Assembly (NCBI GenBank): GCA_950106755.1
Contig: OX467082.1
Span: 12,710,001 to 12,774,000, forward strand
DNA from: Climacium dendroides
Taxonomy: Eukaryota; Streptophyta; Bryopsida; Hypnales; Climaciaceae
Direction of reading: 5' to 3'
Length of the DNA: 64,000 bases
The notes under the pieces are model-generated. The model searched no databases and was not told where the DNA came from. It saw nothing but the letters and a program-made list of their open reading frames with translations. A program made the position numbers and the translations under genes. Within the stretch, counting starts at the first letter, position 1, and the number at the start of each line of letters is the position of its first letter. Shown here piece after piece: positions 35,466 through 47,275 of the stretch.

Positions 35466-36719
35466 CTTAACCCCTAAATGCCACCTGTTTTGAGCTTCTT
35501 GGATTTTGCTCTAAATTGAACAAATTGCCAATATTTTTACAAGTAGTATCAATTTTTGTGAATTGTAACTGTACAAATTCAAACTAGACATGTTAAGAGA
35601 TCACATAAGGAAAAGAAAACACAACAATATTTGAAAGATTATAATGTTTGATCATGAGGGTTCTAATCCCTATATGCTTGAGGCACCAAAGTCTAGTGTT
35701 TGCAAAACTTTGAAGTTAAATAAAACCTAATCAAGTCGCTATTTTTAGTAGTTTATATTTTTGGAAAGTTCTTGAAGTCTAATTTTAGCATAAAAAAAAT
35801 CTGGTCTTGAAAATAAATGATGATGATTTTTCTATTCATGATTTTGTGCAAGGGTACCCATTGCAATCTTGACTTCCTGTAGTGTAGAGAGCTTTTGGAA
35901 ATGAGCCTCAAATACACTAGATTTTGGAGGAAAACTCACATTCAAAATTCATTTAAAAAAATTATAGAGTAGATTTTAAGAAGCCATAAATTGAATGGGG
36001 TTGTACATGTTAGGCCCTTTAACCTCGTATTTTTTGGAACCAATTTTTTAGATTTGACATGCAAAAAGAGAATTGAAAGATTTTCATAGTTTTAACACCC
36101 TCATGGTCAAAACATTATAATCTCACTCCATAAGTGATATTGTTGTGTTTTCTTTTCCTATGAGATCTCTAATATGTCTAGTTTGAATTTGTATAGTTAC
36201 AAATCCAAAAAAATTGATCCAACTTATCAAAATGTTGACATTTTGTTCAATTTAGAGCAAACAAGCCTTGGGCATTTAGAGGTTAAAACTATGAAAATCT
36301 ATTAACTCTTTTTTTGCATGTTAACTCTAAAAAATTGGTCACCAAAAAAATATGAGGCTAAAGGGCCTAAACATGCATAATCCCAATCAGCTTATGACTT
36401 CTCAAAATCTACTTTATAATTTTTTTAAATGAATTTCTAATGTGATTTTTTTCCAAGATCTAGTGTATTTGAGGCTCATTTCTATGAGCCTTCAACACCA
36501 CAGAAAGTCAGATTGTAATGGACACCCTTACACAAAATCTTGAATAGAAAAATCTTAATCATTCATTTTTAAAATCAGATTTTTTGATGCTAAAACTAGA
36601 CTTCAAAAAGAATTTGTCAAAAATATAAACTACTAAAAATAGCAACTTAGTTGGGTCTTATTTAACTTCAAAGTATTGTCGACCCTAGAATTTGGTGCCT
36701 TGGGCATTTAGGGGTTAAG
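35466..36719. repeat. Interlocked inverted repeats (A-B-A'-B')
   Basis: Segment A (about 35508-35660) is inverted at A' (about 36098-36258). Segment B (about 35680-36090) is inverted at B' (about 36280-36705). The order is therefore A, B, A', B' rather than a simple hairpin A B B' A'. The motif ggcatttaggggttaa, or a near copy, occurs at ~35468-35483 (as its complement), 36268-36283 and 36704-36719, and marks unit borders. Anchors are ctctaaattgaac / caatttagag for A, and aactttgaagttaaataa / ttatttaacttcaaagt for B. Confidence 0.75.
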
Positions 36720-37301
36720 CATCTTGTACTTTTTTTCTTTTTTGAGGGTCATTTTTTCCTCTTGTTATATCAGTTTTTCACAAATTTAATGGATGTCATT
36801 GATCGTATCAAAGTGAAATTTAAAAAAATATAAATTTCTCTCCATTTGAGGAAATAATTAGATTTTTCCATCAATTAAGAGCAAGTCATGGTTAACCCTT
36901 AAACGACGGACTAGTGACCATAGAAATCATCCATTTTGATATTGTAGGAATCATTGATAAAAAAAAATCCAAAAGCACTAATTGGAAATCAAAGTACTAT
37001 AGAAGACCTCCTTTTTTCACACAAATTTTCGAGGATGAATAGTTGCACTTCTGTCCACTAAAAGATTCTTTGTCATCCATTGGACACTAGACGTCCACCT
37101 TGACTTTTAACGGTTAAATATATGTAATATTCTGTAGCTTACTTTATTTTTTCTTGATGTTGATCTTGAATGATGAGATGAATGTAAAGTTGGATCTTAG
37201 ATGATGCATATAGAAGCATGCTTTCAAACTCTTAAAATGGACAATCATTACAAGTAAAGAAAGATCAGGGCTTTAGAAATGGCCAAGGTTTTGTTTCCTT
37301 T
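36720..37301. other. AT-rich intergenic DNA
   Basis: I see no gene or clear repeat. A gttaacccttaaacgac word at about 36892 resembles the border motif of the preceding repeat cluster but is not enough to extend it. Confidence 0.45.
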
Positions 37302-38340
37302 CAATCATACTACTAAAATCATAAGTCCCTCTGTAATATCACAAATGCTACCATTAATACTAGGGGCTCATGCTTGCTATGCTATGCATTCATTGTATCA
37401 CATATTAGTAAAAATTTGATATATTTGAATAGAATGCATGATAATGATTTCGATAAGTCTTTAAAATAATTATTTTAAATATTTTATCCATGTATTACAT
37501 AGAAATTGTATTTTCACACAATGTGATATTATTGAAATAAAGTAGCCGTTCACAATCACCTCTTTAATACCACTTTTTACAAAGGGTGATATTATAGAAA
37601 TAATATAGCGTTGCAATTGAGGTGATATTAAAGAGGATCAATATAGTGATATTATAAAGGTAGCAATTCCATTGCTTTTTTGGCTTTATACTTCTTTTGC
37701 ATTTCTATGATTTTATGCCTTTGTGAGCTTTGAGCTTCTGATTTCAATTTTCTATTGCTACTACGAAATGATTTGAGAAATTTATTAGATTGAAGCGATT
37801 TTGGATTTCACAACAATCATACTACTAAAATCATAACTCCCTCTATAATATCACAAATCCTACCATTAATACTAGGGGCTCGTGTTTGCTATGCTACACA
37901 TTCATTGTATCACATATTAGTAAAATTTTGATATATTTGAATAGAATGCATGATAATGATTTTGATAAGTCTTTAAAATAATTATTTTAAATATTTTATA
38001 AAAATATTTCCAATCATGCATACATGGAAATCATATTTTCACACAATGTGCTATTCAAAAATAGAGTAGCAATTTGCAATCACTTTTGTAATATCACTTT
38101 TTACAAAGGGTGATATTATAAAAATAATATAGTCGTTGCAATTGAGGTGATATTAAAGAGGATCCATAGGATGATATTATAGAGGTAGAAAATCCATTGC
38201 TTCTCTTGGCTTTATACTTCTTTGCACTTCTATGATTTTGTGCTTTTGTGAGCTTTGAGCTTCTAATTTCACTTTTCTATTGCTATTACCAAATGATTTT
38301 GAGAAATTTATTCAATTGAAACAATTTTTGATTCCACAAC
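37302..38340 (+). repeat. Tandem duplication of a ~0.52 kb unit
   Basis: Copy 1 (37302-37813) and copy 2 (37814-38340) lie head to tail and share most positions. Anchors in both are caatcatactactaaaatc, ttgatatatttgaatagaat, aattgaggtgatattaaaga and gtgagctttgagcttct. Both copies carry several gtgatatta words. The minus-strand frame at 38312-38500 (62 residues, partly coiled-coil-like) overlaps the end of copy 2; no known family was recognised. Confidence 0.85.
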
Positions 38341-38863
38341 GATTAAATTGTTCACAAAGCTTTTGAGATTTATAAGTTTTTCTTTTCAATTCTTCAATTT
38401 GGGTTGCCATTTTTTGTAACAATGGAGTCAAATTTCTAATGCATTCTAATGTATGTGTATCTTTTACCATATTCATCATTGCATGTATTTCATTCATCAT
38501 TCATTAAATTTCTATTGTTTATTTCAGTATATGCATATTTATAAAAATATATATATATGAAGATTTTAGTCATTTTTATCTAAAGATTTATTGAAATTCT
38601 TGCTCTGCATTCTATCTAATATATAAAAATTCTTATGAAATTTTAATGGTGAATGCGTAGCGTAGCAAGTGCCAACAACTAGTTTTTTATATAAAAGTAT
38701 ACTAAAAAAGGTTTAAGATATGTGTAAAAGAAAAAAATCATTAAATATATTTAAACAAATTGCTAATAAACAACTAAACCAATGCAAAATAAGCTTAATA
38801 GAACAAATGTAAGGTACAAGACCCTATTTGTTCCATAATTTAGAAGCCACTCTATTTGTGCTA

Positions 38864-38926
<63 letters not shown>

Positions 38927-40352
38927 TTTAAACCTTTGAAATGTATTCTAATAATGCATGGTGGCCATATAGTGGTGCAAATAATTATATGGTGCAAATA
39001 GGGCCTCCTTTCTTAAAATACCATACCAAACCATATCAACAACTTTACCAATACATTTACAACATTGTTTTCAAAAAAGTCTAATGCAAATCGGTAAATT
39101 GAAACTCACATAATTAATAAGCAAACTGCACATAATTGAAGAGCAAGATTGTTAATGAAAATAAAAGATTGCCGAAATTGCTTTAACATTGGTGTGAAAG
39201 AATGGTGTGAAAGAACTAATAAATTAGTTAAGGTTTGCATTCTACAAAAAAAAACCATCAACATATAAATTTGGAGCTTTGTAGAGAAAAATCAACCCAT
39301 TCAAATATGTGATGATGACAAAACAATATAACTTTATACAACCAAATAGGAAATCTATCCATTGCACCCCAATCTAATCCAAACCCCAAACATTTGTACA
39401 AGAAAAAAACTTAAGATAAAATTTTTAATCCCATATAATATATGTCATGCAATACTTAAAATTCAAAAATTGTCCATGCAATTTAGAATTCTTCTTGTAT
39501 ATACACTACATTTTATCTTTAACCTTAAAAATTAGATTTTAAAAATGGAAAAATGATTCAATTCAAGATTAACAATAGGAATTTTTTCTTAAAAACATTA
39601 TGTATCTTTCTAACACAATCAAAACAACCATATTGTGTAGAATGCTTAACTAGTGAAAAATAAATCAATAAAAATAAGTACTTAAGAAAAGAATTTAAAA
39701 GGAAAACAAATAAATTTTGGAAATTTTGGATTCAAACCAATATATATTTGGATATGAAGATAACCAACTTGAAGATATTTAAAATGTTCCTCAAGTCATT
39801 AAATGTCACCCTATACCCGATACATCTTTCAATTCTTATTCTAAATTGCATTTTGAATTCTTATTCAAAGTAGATAATATTTTAAATGACAAGGCATGAT
39901 TGCAAATAACCTATTCAAATTGCAACCTATGTTGAAGCTTATGTCCAACTTCTCTAGCTCTAAGCCACAAAAAGAAGTGAACAACATTTTTCACATCTTA
40001 ACCCATTGAGGATGGTAGTCAATTTGGGGGCAAACAAGATGTTTTCTGGCCTTGGGTTGAATATGGAATAAAATACCAAATCCTGATGCTTTCTAGAGAT
40101 TTGATTGTACCAACGGAATTGGCATGAATGGTTGGAGCTCTACAATAAATGCATAACACATTTTGCATTGATTTCCATTTTGATTTTTGTATTTTCAACT
40201 AATATTTCGTTTGTTTTTTCAACTCGAAAACTCATTACATGAAATTTGAGGGCAATAGAAGACTGCGGGGTTCCATGAGTTCCTAGACTACGGAAAACTT
40301 TGAGAACTTTGCCAAATGAACAGTTTGATGTGGCCGAGCCTCTGCCATGTCA

Positions 40353-40388
<36 letters not shown>

Positions 40389-40860
40389 AAAAATATTTTT
40401 ATTATTTTAATATTCTGATGTATTCTCAACCTTGAAAACAAGCTTGAAACGGCCCTCCCAAGGCCTCAAATCTCTTCTAATGTTGCATGCTGGTATAGAT
40501 TATCTTTATTCTTATCCCAATGCATTTGGTTTCCAATTCCCTACACCTAACTCCTTTCAAACTCATCCTAAAACTCTAGGGCTAAAAAATCCTTAAACTC
40601 TGACTAATCCTTCATGGGTTATGTGGGGCTAAAAAAAGCTTTTTGACCTCTCTTCATGGACTATGTGATGAAAACAGCTAAACTAAATTAAATTACATTG
40701 AGTTGCATGCAATCATGCCTTAATATCATATACCCCAAAAGAAATACAAGTTGCATCAGAATTCAAATGCAATGTACGGTAAACAAGAATCGACGTAACC
40801 AATTTCATGACTTTCAGCATAACCCTATTGAATTTCTCAAAAGAAGTGGAAGACTTTGAG
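38341..40860. other. AT-rich intergenic DNA with AT microsatellites
   Basis: An (AT)n run of about 50 bp lies at ~38868-38918, followed by acacacac. A second (TA)n run lies at ~40360-40383. Otherwise there is AT-rich sequence with no sustained frame. Confidence 0.6.
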
Positions 40861-41803
40861 ATTCAGAGGATGCACCGTTGACCTTTGTGGGAAAACTGGG
40901 TGTCTCAAGTGAAAAGAGGAAAATTTCCCTGGGACTTCAGTTCGAAACTCCCCGAACGGGAAACCCGAGTAAACAACTGGATCGACTTAAAATACACGAA
41001 CGCAAGTCAATGCACCCTAAATCGAGGCATCCTAGCTTTTAAAGGAAATCGAAACCGAATACATGTGAATCATTCCCCCAAAGAATCGCACTGTACAGTA
41101 CTGCACTGTACAGCGCATCAGATACACAGCCCGCCAGTCAAAGAAAACCAAGCGGGCAGAGCAGGACAAAAACATGCCATGCAAAGAACGGAATGCAACG
41201 CAACAAAATCGTATTGTACATCAACGTCAACTGAACAAAATTAATTAAACTGCATCCAGCCTGGGAGAACATGGCTAGCCGGAAAAAAAAAAGGCAGAAT
41301 ACTTTGACAACAGATCCAGACCAAATGGTCTTCTGCAACAAAATGGTGTCTACACCCACCCAAGGTCATTATCTGCTCTACTGAATGGCCATGCAAGACC
41401 CCCTGTCAAGAGATCCACCAGGTTCCCCTCCGGCACACGCGAACAAGAGAATTTCCCAGTCAACTGCAAAACATTCCGTCCACTTCCTCGTTGGAGTGCT
41501 GCTGCTGCGGCAACGCAAATACCCTTCTTCTGCCAAAAACAAGCCCGAAGCACAACCAAAGGCCGGCACAATTTTTTGTTTTCTGTAGCTGCAAATCTTG
41601 GATGCCTTCTTCGCTGATACAAATAGTGCGGAACCCCACCGAATCGAGACTCAACCGATTCGACAGGGTCCTCAGATTTATGTACGGCAGCCCTCCACCA
41701 CCGGATCTCCACAACTACGGAAGAACCGGAGCTGGTGCCCGCTTGGCCTCACTTGGCCTCCTCCCGTTACCTCCTCTGCCAAGGGAACCCAAAGACCGTT
41801 CCC
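40861..41803 (-). other. Probable 3' UTR/flank of the PBL27-like gene
   Basis: GC content rises from about 40870 and stays high up to the stop codon of the kinase gene at 41804. The many overlapping frames here on both strands lack recognisable domains and reflect high GC. Two nearby ctgtacag words at ~41092 and ~41107 are the only short repeat noted. Confidence 0.45.
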
Positions 41804-44800
41804 CTAAGCAGTTCCACGTTTCCTCTCCCGCCAGTTCTCGCCCCACACCCGGGCCTCCGCCACAGCGCGCTCGCGTTCCCGAGCGGGCGCCTGCGCCTTG
41901 AGCCCATCCCTGCCCATCCTCCCTGCAAACCCGGGGCTCTCGCGCCCACCACCATCGTAGCGCTCCCAGTCCTCCGACTCCCGTCCTTTCCTACCCGACC
42001 CTGAGTCCGACCCGCGCGACTCCTCCAAAATCCCGTTCGCCACCCGCGCCCGCGCCCCGCCGTCCTTCACGCGCAGGTCCGGCGACGCTGCCTGCGACCG
42101 CACCGACGGCGACCGCGGCCCACCCGTTTTGCCAGCTCGCTGCTCCTTCATCATCCGCTCCTCCACCGCGTTGGGACCTGGCGGTATGCGCTTCTCCTTC
42201 TCCCGCTTGTCCCGAGAAGGCGTGGCCGGCGCAAAGCGACTGCTCCCAATCGGGTGCACGCCCGGGTCGTAGATCTGCGACGCCAGGTAGCTCAGCGCCG
42301 TCACCACGTCCCCAATCAGAGGCCGCGTCGCTGCCTGCTCCTGAAGGCACATGGCGGCCACGGCCAACGCCTGGTACAACCCACGCATCGGGTAGCGACC
42401 CTGAAGCATCGGATCTGCCATCGATGGGAACTTCCTCCTGTCCTTGAACAGAGGCCGAGCCTGCACACAAAAATCCACGCCAAAGCACCACTTCACGTCA
42501 GTTACGTTCAGAAAAATGAACTGCACGCTCTGGGCCGCTGCACTACACTTCAGTCATGCCCCCACCACCATGGTATCCCATATTCACACAAAACCATCGC
42601 ACACAAACAAACATCACCCATCATCGGGGGTACACACGAGCTCCCACCATCCATGTCACATGAAAGGGCACCGCCATCCACCACTAGTAGAATGACACTA
42701 CATCATTCATTGAAAGAACAAATTCCAACTCACTCATTCGCTGACCCAAACACCATCACACACGATTCTCTAACCATTGCGATACCAAGCTCTCCACAGG
42801 CTCTGCACGATGTGAGCAGCCGAAAGAACTTCAAACACCCCACCCACCCCCAATGGGCACCCATACACCACTAAACAACTCCCTGCCTGTTCAGACCATT
42901 CCTGACCAGAATGTCCCCATCCATCGCAGTAGCCACAGCAGCCAGACCCAAACCACGCAGCAACCTGTAGGAGGGTATTGCTGACTTCTTCCACTCCCTG
43001 CACGGCCGTGCCCCTTTCGCCAAAATCCTTTCCCTCGCACTCTACTTATCATCCACAAAGGAACGCACCTTCCATCGATACCCATCAGAACCTTACTCAA
43101 GACTCCCGATACCCAAGACTTCACTCCCACCCCCTGATTCCCCATTCCACGTACCTTTTCCGACTTCCAACGCCACCTGCAAAGCAGACGCTGATACTTC
43201 GTTTCCTCCTAAACCACAAGGACCTAAAAAAACTCAACCAAGCCAAGCACTACCCTCACAAACAAACGCGAATGGTCACCATCTCACCGACTACCTCATG
43301 TATTGCACCTCCTACTGCATTACCCAAATGAATCCACATTTCTCACCAATTCCATTCCACTCCACCCAACTCATGACCAAAGCAGAAACCCAGACAGAAT
43401 GTGACTTACCCATGCCACCAGGTTATGCTCCCCGGCGGCCCTCGAATTGTCGATGGCCTTCCGCCCAGTGATCAGCTCCAACAACACCACGCCGAAGCTG
43501 TACACGTCAGACTTCAGCGTTAACTGCCCTGTCATGGCGTACTCTGGAGCGCAGTAGCCGTACGTGCCCATCACCCGCGTCGACACGTGCGTCTTGTCCC
43601 CCACAGGACCTAGCTTCGCCAGCCCGAAGTCAGACAGTTTCGGATGGAACCCCTCGTCCAGCAGAATGTTCGACGACTTGAAATCCCGATAGATCACCGG
43701 TGGATTCGCCTTGTCGTGCAGGTACTCCAGACCCCGCGCGGCTCCTGCGGCGATCTTCATTCGCGTGTTCCAGTCCAGGCATTCCTTGTCCTGCGGCAAG
43801 TCTGCACGCAAAAACACCCCATTCCAATATTCAATCTCATGAAATCACAGAATACATCTCCCTGCAACTCGATTCTACGTCAGGACCAGCACGACACGCC
43901 TCTCTCACGACATAGGGACCACCAGGGAATCAGGGACCACCGTCGTCCTCACATCATCCCCAAAGCAACTTCAAGCTGATCCGGTCCACCTTCAGAGTCT
44001 TACCATGAAGATGATCTTCCAAACACCCCAAAGGCATGAACTCGTACACCAAAAGACGCTGATCGCCGTCCGCGCAGTATCCGATTAGATTTACAAGATT
44101 CGGATGGTGCAGCAGACTCAGCATCAACACTTCGACCAGAAACTCTCGGTTCCCTTGCAACCCGTTGCGATCCAGCTGTTTCACGGCCACGGCCTGCATC
44201 CTCCAAACCACAAAATCATCAACAATTGCGACCCCAACAGAACTCATTTCAACTACACACCATTCCATGCAATTCAATCCAAGTCCACATATTTCATATA
44301 AGCAATCCCATCATACAACACACCAACGGGGATCCCATTCCCCATTCTCGCTTCCACTGGTGGTGCGTCCTGTCACTTGCCTGCCCGGTGTTCTCCAGAC
44401 GCCCCTTGTACACTCGACCGAAGCCCCCCTCGCCCAGTAGGCACTCCGGTCTGAAGTTCTTCGTCGCCGCAGCCAGCTCCCGAAACGTGAACGTCTGAGC
44501 AGCGATATGTCCCGTGCTCCCTTCGCGCTGATCGCGTGGGGGATCTTTCTTGTCGAAGGAGTTCTTGGACTTCAACGACTTCTCTGCATTACCTGCTCGA
44601 CACCAACACAGACTTCCCAGCATTAGATCCACAACCAGCACGCACATTCAAACACCGACAAAACAACTGAAATCTGGATTTAGGTCAACTCCGACTACTC
44701 GCATCGCAAACCCCAAATCAGAAACTGCTAGGGAAACTGCACAATCAAGACGCGGCCCTGCAACGAGAACGCTCAATTCCGCGACCTAACGTCTTCCACT

Positions 44801-45249
44801 GGCCTAGTCCAAACTTCATCTCAAAGAAGTGCTTGAGGTCGAAACTTTTTCCATCAAGTCACTGACCACACGCGCGGGATCGGCAAGTAGACAACGCCTC
44901 CAATTCATCTGCAGCCGGGTATGAACGAGACGAATGCCCACCCGACAATGCAGCAGTCCTCGGGAGTCGGAAGTCCCTACCCTAAGGTTGGATGCACTCA
45001 CACAACGACAAGGAAATATCGCATCGGGAGCAACATGAGGCTGCAGTTGGCTTCGCACCTACATACATCACAAGTACGCTGCGTGCGAGCGAGAGGGCCA
45101 ACGTGCTTACCAGAGGGAACCCTGGAGATTTGCGGAGCGACAGCGTTAACAGCTGGCGATCGTCCATCCCGGCTGCTGCTGATGTTGTCGTCCTTCTTCA
45201 ACGGCTTCCGATCCTTGGGTTTACCGTCGAAACATGGAAAACAGCCCAT
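41804..45249 (-). CDS. PBL27-like receptor-like cytoplasmic kinase (RLCK VII)
   Basis: Exons in transcript order: 45249-45111, 44592-44381, 44193-44004, 43801-43410, 42460-41804. They total 1590 nt and encode 529 residues. The N-terminus MGCFPCF offers Gly2 for myristoylation and Cys3/Cys6 for palmitoylation, so plasma membrane attachment is expected. The kinase domain (~90-370) has the G-loop GEGGFG at 100-105, catalytic Lys122 in AVKQLD, YRD with Asp220, DFG at 238-240, activation loop [13 protein letters not shown] from 248, and APE at 265-267, so all key residues are present. The exon 5 start [17 protein letters not shown] and the extreme C-terminus [18 protein letters not shown] are diagnostic of PBL27 rather than PBS1 or other PBLs. 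Arabidopsis PBL27 is phosphorylated by the chitin receptor kinase CERK1 and activates MAPKKK5. Intron 2 uses a GC donor (CAG|gcaagt). The Ser/Arg/Gly-rich C-tail is longer in charge than the kinase core and probably flexible. Function here is inferred from family. Confidence 0.93.
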
Positions 45250-46440
45250 CTCTGTACACGTCCTTCACCTGCAATACTGGTCTCTTCGTCGACAGCCCCG
45301 GCGTCACGACTGAACCCAGTCCCTACCACTACTCTACCAACAACGTGGGCGTGCCCACGTCACTCCGCCGTTCGATTGTGCCCGCTCTCCTTCTCACATG
45401 CCTGTCCCGCATCCCCAATCCCACTCCACCTGCCCCGCGCGCGTACACACAACGTTCACTCCTTCCGCAGTCCCCGACAGACGCAAAAGCAGAAGTAGAC
45501 CACGGCTGTATCCCACAGAACCAAAAGAGAGCACCCGGTCGCAGCACCTGCTTGGGCCAGCGCCACCCTGCAGAACTGTTCTCATTGCCAACTAAACACC
45601 ATCCCCAGATCCAGCTGCCTTCCTCCGCTTCCTCATTCACTCGCTCACACTGACGACGCACCCTAACACACAGAAAACAAAATCCGAGCGCTGCCCTGGC
45701 GTCGTAGCGCCGTGGCCCCGCACATCTGCCAAGATGATGATGATTCGCCCGCACCCGACACCTCCATCGCTTGCTTGATCCCAATCACGACGTCTCTTTC
45801 CTCTTGGACAGCGAAAGCGAGACGCTGGGCCAGCAAAAGCAAGCCACCCACGATGACAAACCCCACGATGACTACACTCCACCCAACCACGGCGGTGGTG
45901 GTATATTCCTCCTTGCTGCTCCTTGCAGTGAAATCGTGACTGGGTTCTAAGGTCAGAAGAATTGCAACTGCTGGTGGTCCCTCTCTCGCCTGCCACCCTT
46001 TTCTTCCTCCGTTCTGAGTGTCGGAGCCGCTACAAGTGCGTGTCTGCAAGGCTAGCTCACAGAAACGAATGGGAAACCATTGAGGGTTGCAGGCACTGGC
46101 TTCCTTGCCTGGCCCAGTCTCGCGTTGGCCACCAATGCCGCGCTGCTGCTGCCAACCCAATCCCTCCCCTCCCCCGCCCTCTCTGTTCTCTTGTCTCTCA
46201 CTCACTGTGTCTTGTTCTCTCAGTCGTCCACTTCTGGGCGGGGGCGAAGTTTCATTACTTTCGCTGTGCGCGGGCGACTCCCGGTTTCGTCGAAGCCTCG
46301 ACGTGCGCTGGGCCGGGTGACGAGGGTCTCGGTCCTTCTGCCTTTCTTTCGTTCTCGGTGCCTCCCGTTCATTCCTCAGCCCTTCATTGTTGACGCTGGA
46401 CTTCAACCCTTCAGCCCTTTTGATTCCATAATAAGGTCAA
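45250..46440 (-). promoter_or_regulatory. GC-rich 5' leader/promoter of the PBL27-like gene
   Basis: The sequence upstream of the kinase ATG stays GC-rich up to about 46.4 kb and then changes abruptly to AT-rich. On the minus strand a 247-codon frame at 46406-45663 contains one hydrophobic segment (VVGWSVVIVGFVIVGGLLLL) but no known domain. In such GC-rich DNA a long frame can arise by chance. The region most likely holds the promoter and a long leader with upstream ATGs. Confidence 0.45.
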
Positions 46441-46711
46441 GAGGGACCTTGTTTCAACCATTGGAGGAGTTTTTAACCATGGAAAAACTACTAGAGAATT
46501 GTTTTAGCAACATCGGACGGTAGAAGTGGCTTTGGCATTTGTAAAAGAGAATTGAAAGGATTTAGTATATTTACTACTAATTTTAAGTGGAATTTACAAA
46601 TGAGTAAGCCACAGCCGGATGGAGAAAGTTGCAATGTTTCAACCTCCCAGAACTTCTTGTTACTAAACTTTAAAGGTAAGAACAAGGAATCATCGTACCT
46701 TTGTAGATTTG
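46441..46711. other. AT-rich intergenic DNA
   Basis: No gene is seen. A short open frame at 46552-46746 runs into the tandem repeat that follows and has no recognisable domain. Confidence 0.4.
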
Positions 46712-47275
46712 ACAAGGCGGCATGGACTAGATTCATTTCTTTTTAGTATCGTAATAAATCAACCAAGGCAACACGGACTAGCAACACGGACTAGATTCGT
46801 GATAAATGAGCGAAGGTAGCACAGACTAGATTCCATTCTTTTCAGTATCGCGATAAATGAGCCAAGGGAGCACAGACTAGATTCTATTCTTTTCAATATC
46901 GCAATAAATCAGCCAAGGCGGCACGGACTAGATTCCATTCTTTTAATGTCACAACCTCTTGTGCCCCTTTGTAAATTAATCTCAATCAATATTGATATTC
47001 CTTCCATTCCTTTCAGTGTCACAATCTGTTGTATCCCTTTATAGATTAGCCTTGATTAATATTGACAAGGTGGCATGGATTAGATTCTATTTCTTTTAGC
47101 GTCACAACTCTGTTGTGCACCTTTATAAATCAGCCTTAATGAAATTGGCAAGGTGGAAGGAACTAGAGTCCGTTCTTTTTGGCGTCATAATCTGTTGTGC
47201 ACCTTTGTAGATCAGCCTTAATCAAAATGCACAGACTAGATTCTGTTCTTTTTACTGTCATAATCTTTTATGCCC
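46712..47275 (+). repeat. Degenerate tandem minisatellite
   Basis: About eight diverged units follow each other. Each carries the core gactagattc followed by attctttt and then a t-g-tcacaa or tatcg-aataaat block with cagcc/gagcc. The first units are ~55-60 bp long. Later ones are ~100 bp because they add a block like tctgttgtgcacctttgtag. A partial unit at ~46765-46795 repeats acacggactag twice. Each unit differs at many positions, so the array is old. Confidence 0.75.

Noticed and set aside
38312..38500. Small coiled-coil-like minus-strand frame
   Set aside because: It overlaps the end of a tandem repeat unit, is short, and no family was recognised.
41991..42491. 166-codon minus-strand frame in the kinase gene
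   Set aside because: It is an alternative frame of the last PBL27-like exon; the frame that matches the PBL27 C-terminus and joins in phase with exon 4 is the other one.
45663..46406. Possible separate membrane-protein gene
   Set aside because: No homology recognised, high GC makes long frames likely, and it sits in the expected leader/promoter of the kinase gene; kept only as a low-interest finding.
46712..47275. CRISPR-like array
   Set aside because: Units are degenerate, of varying length and without unique spacers between identical repeats; a eukaryotic minisatellite explains it.
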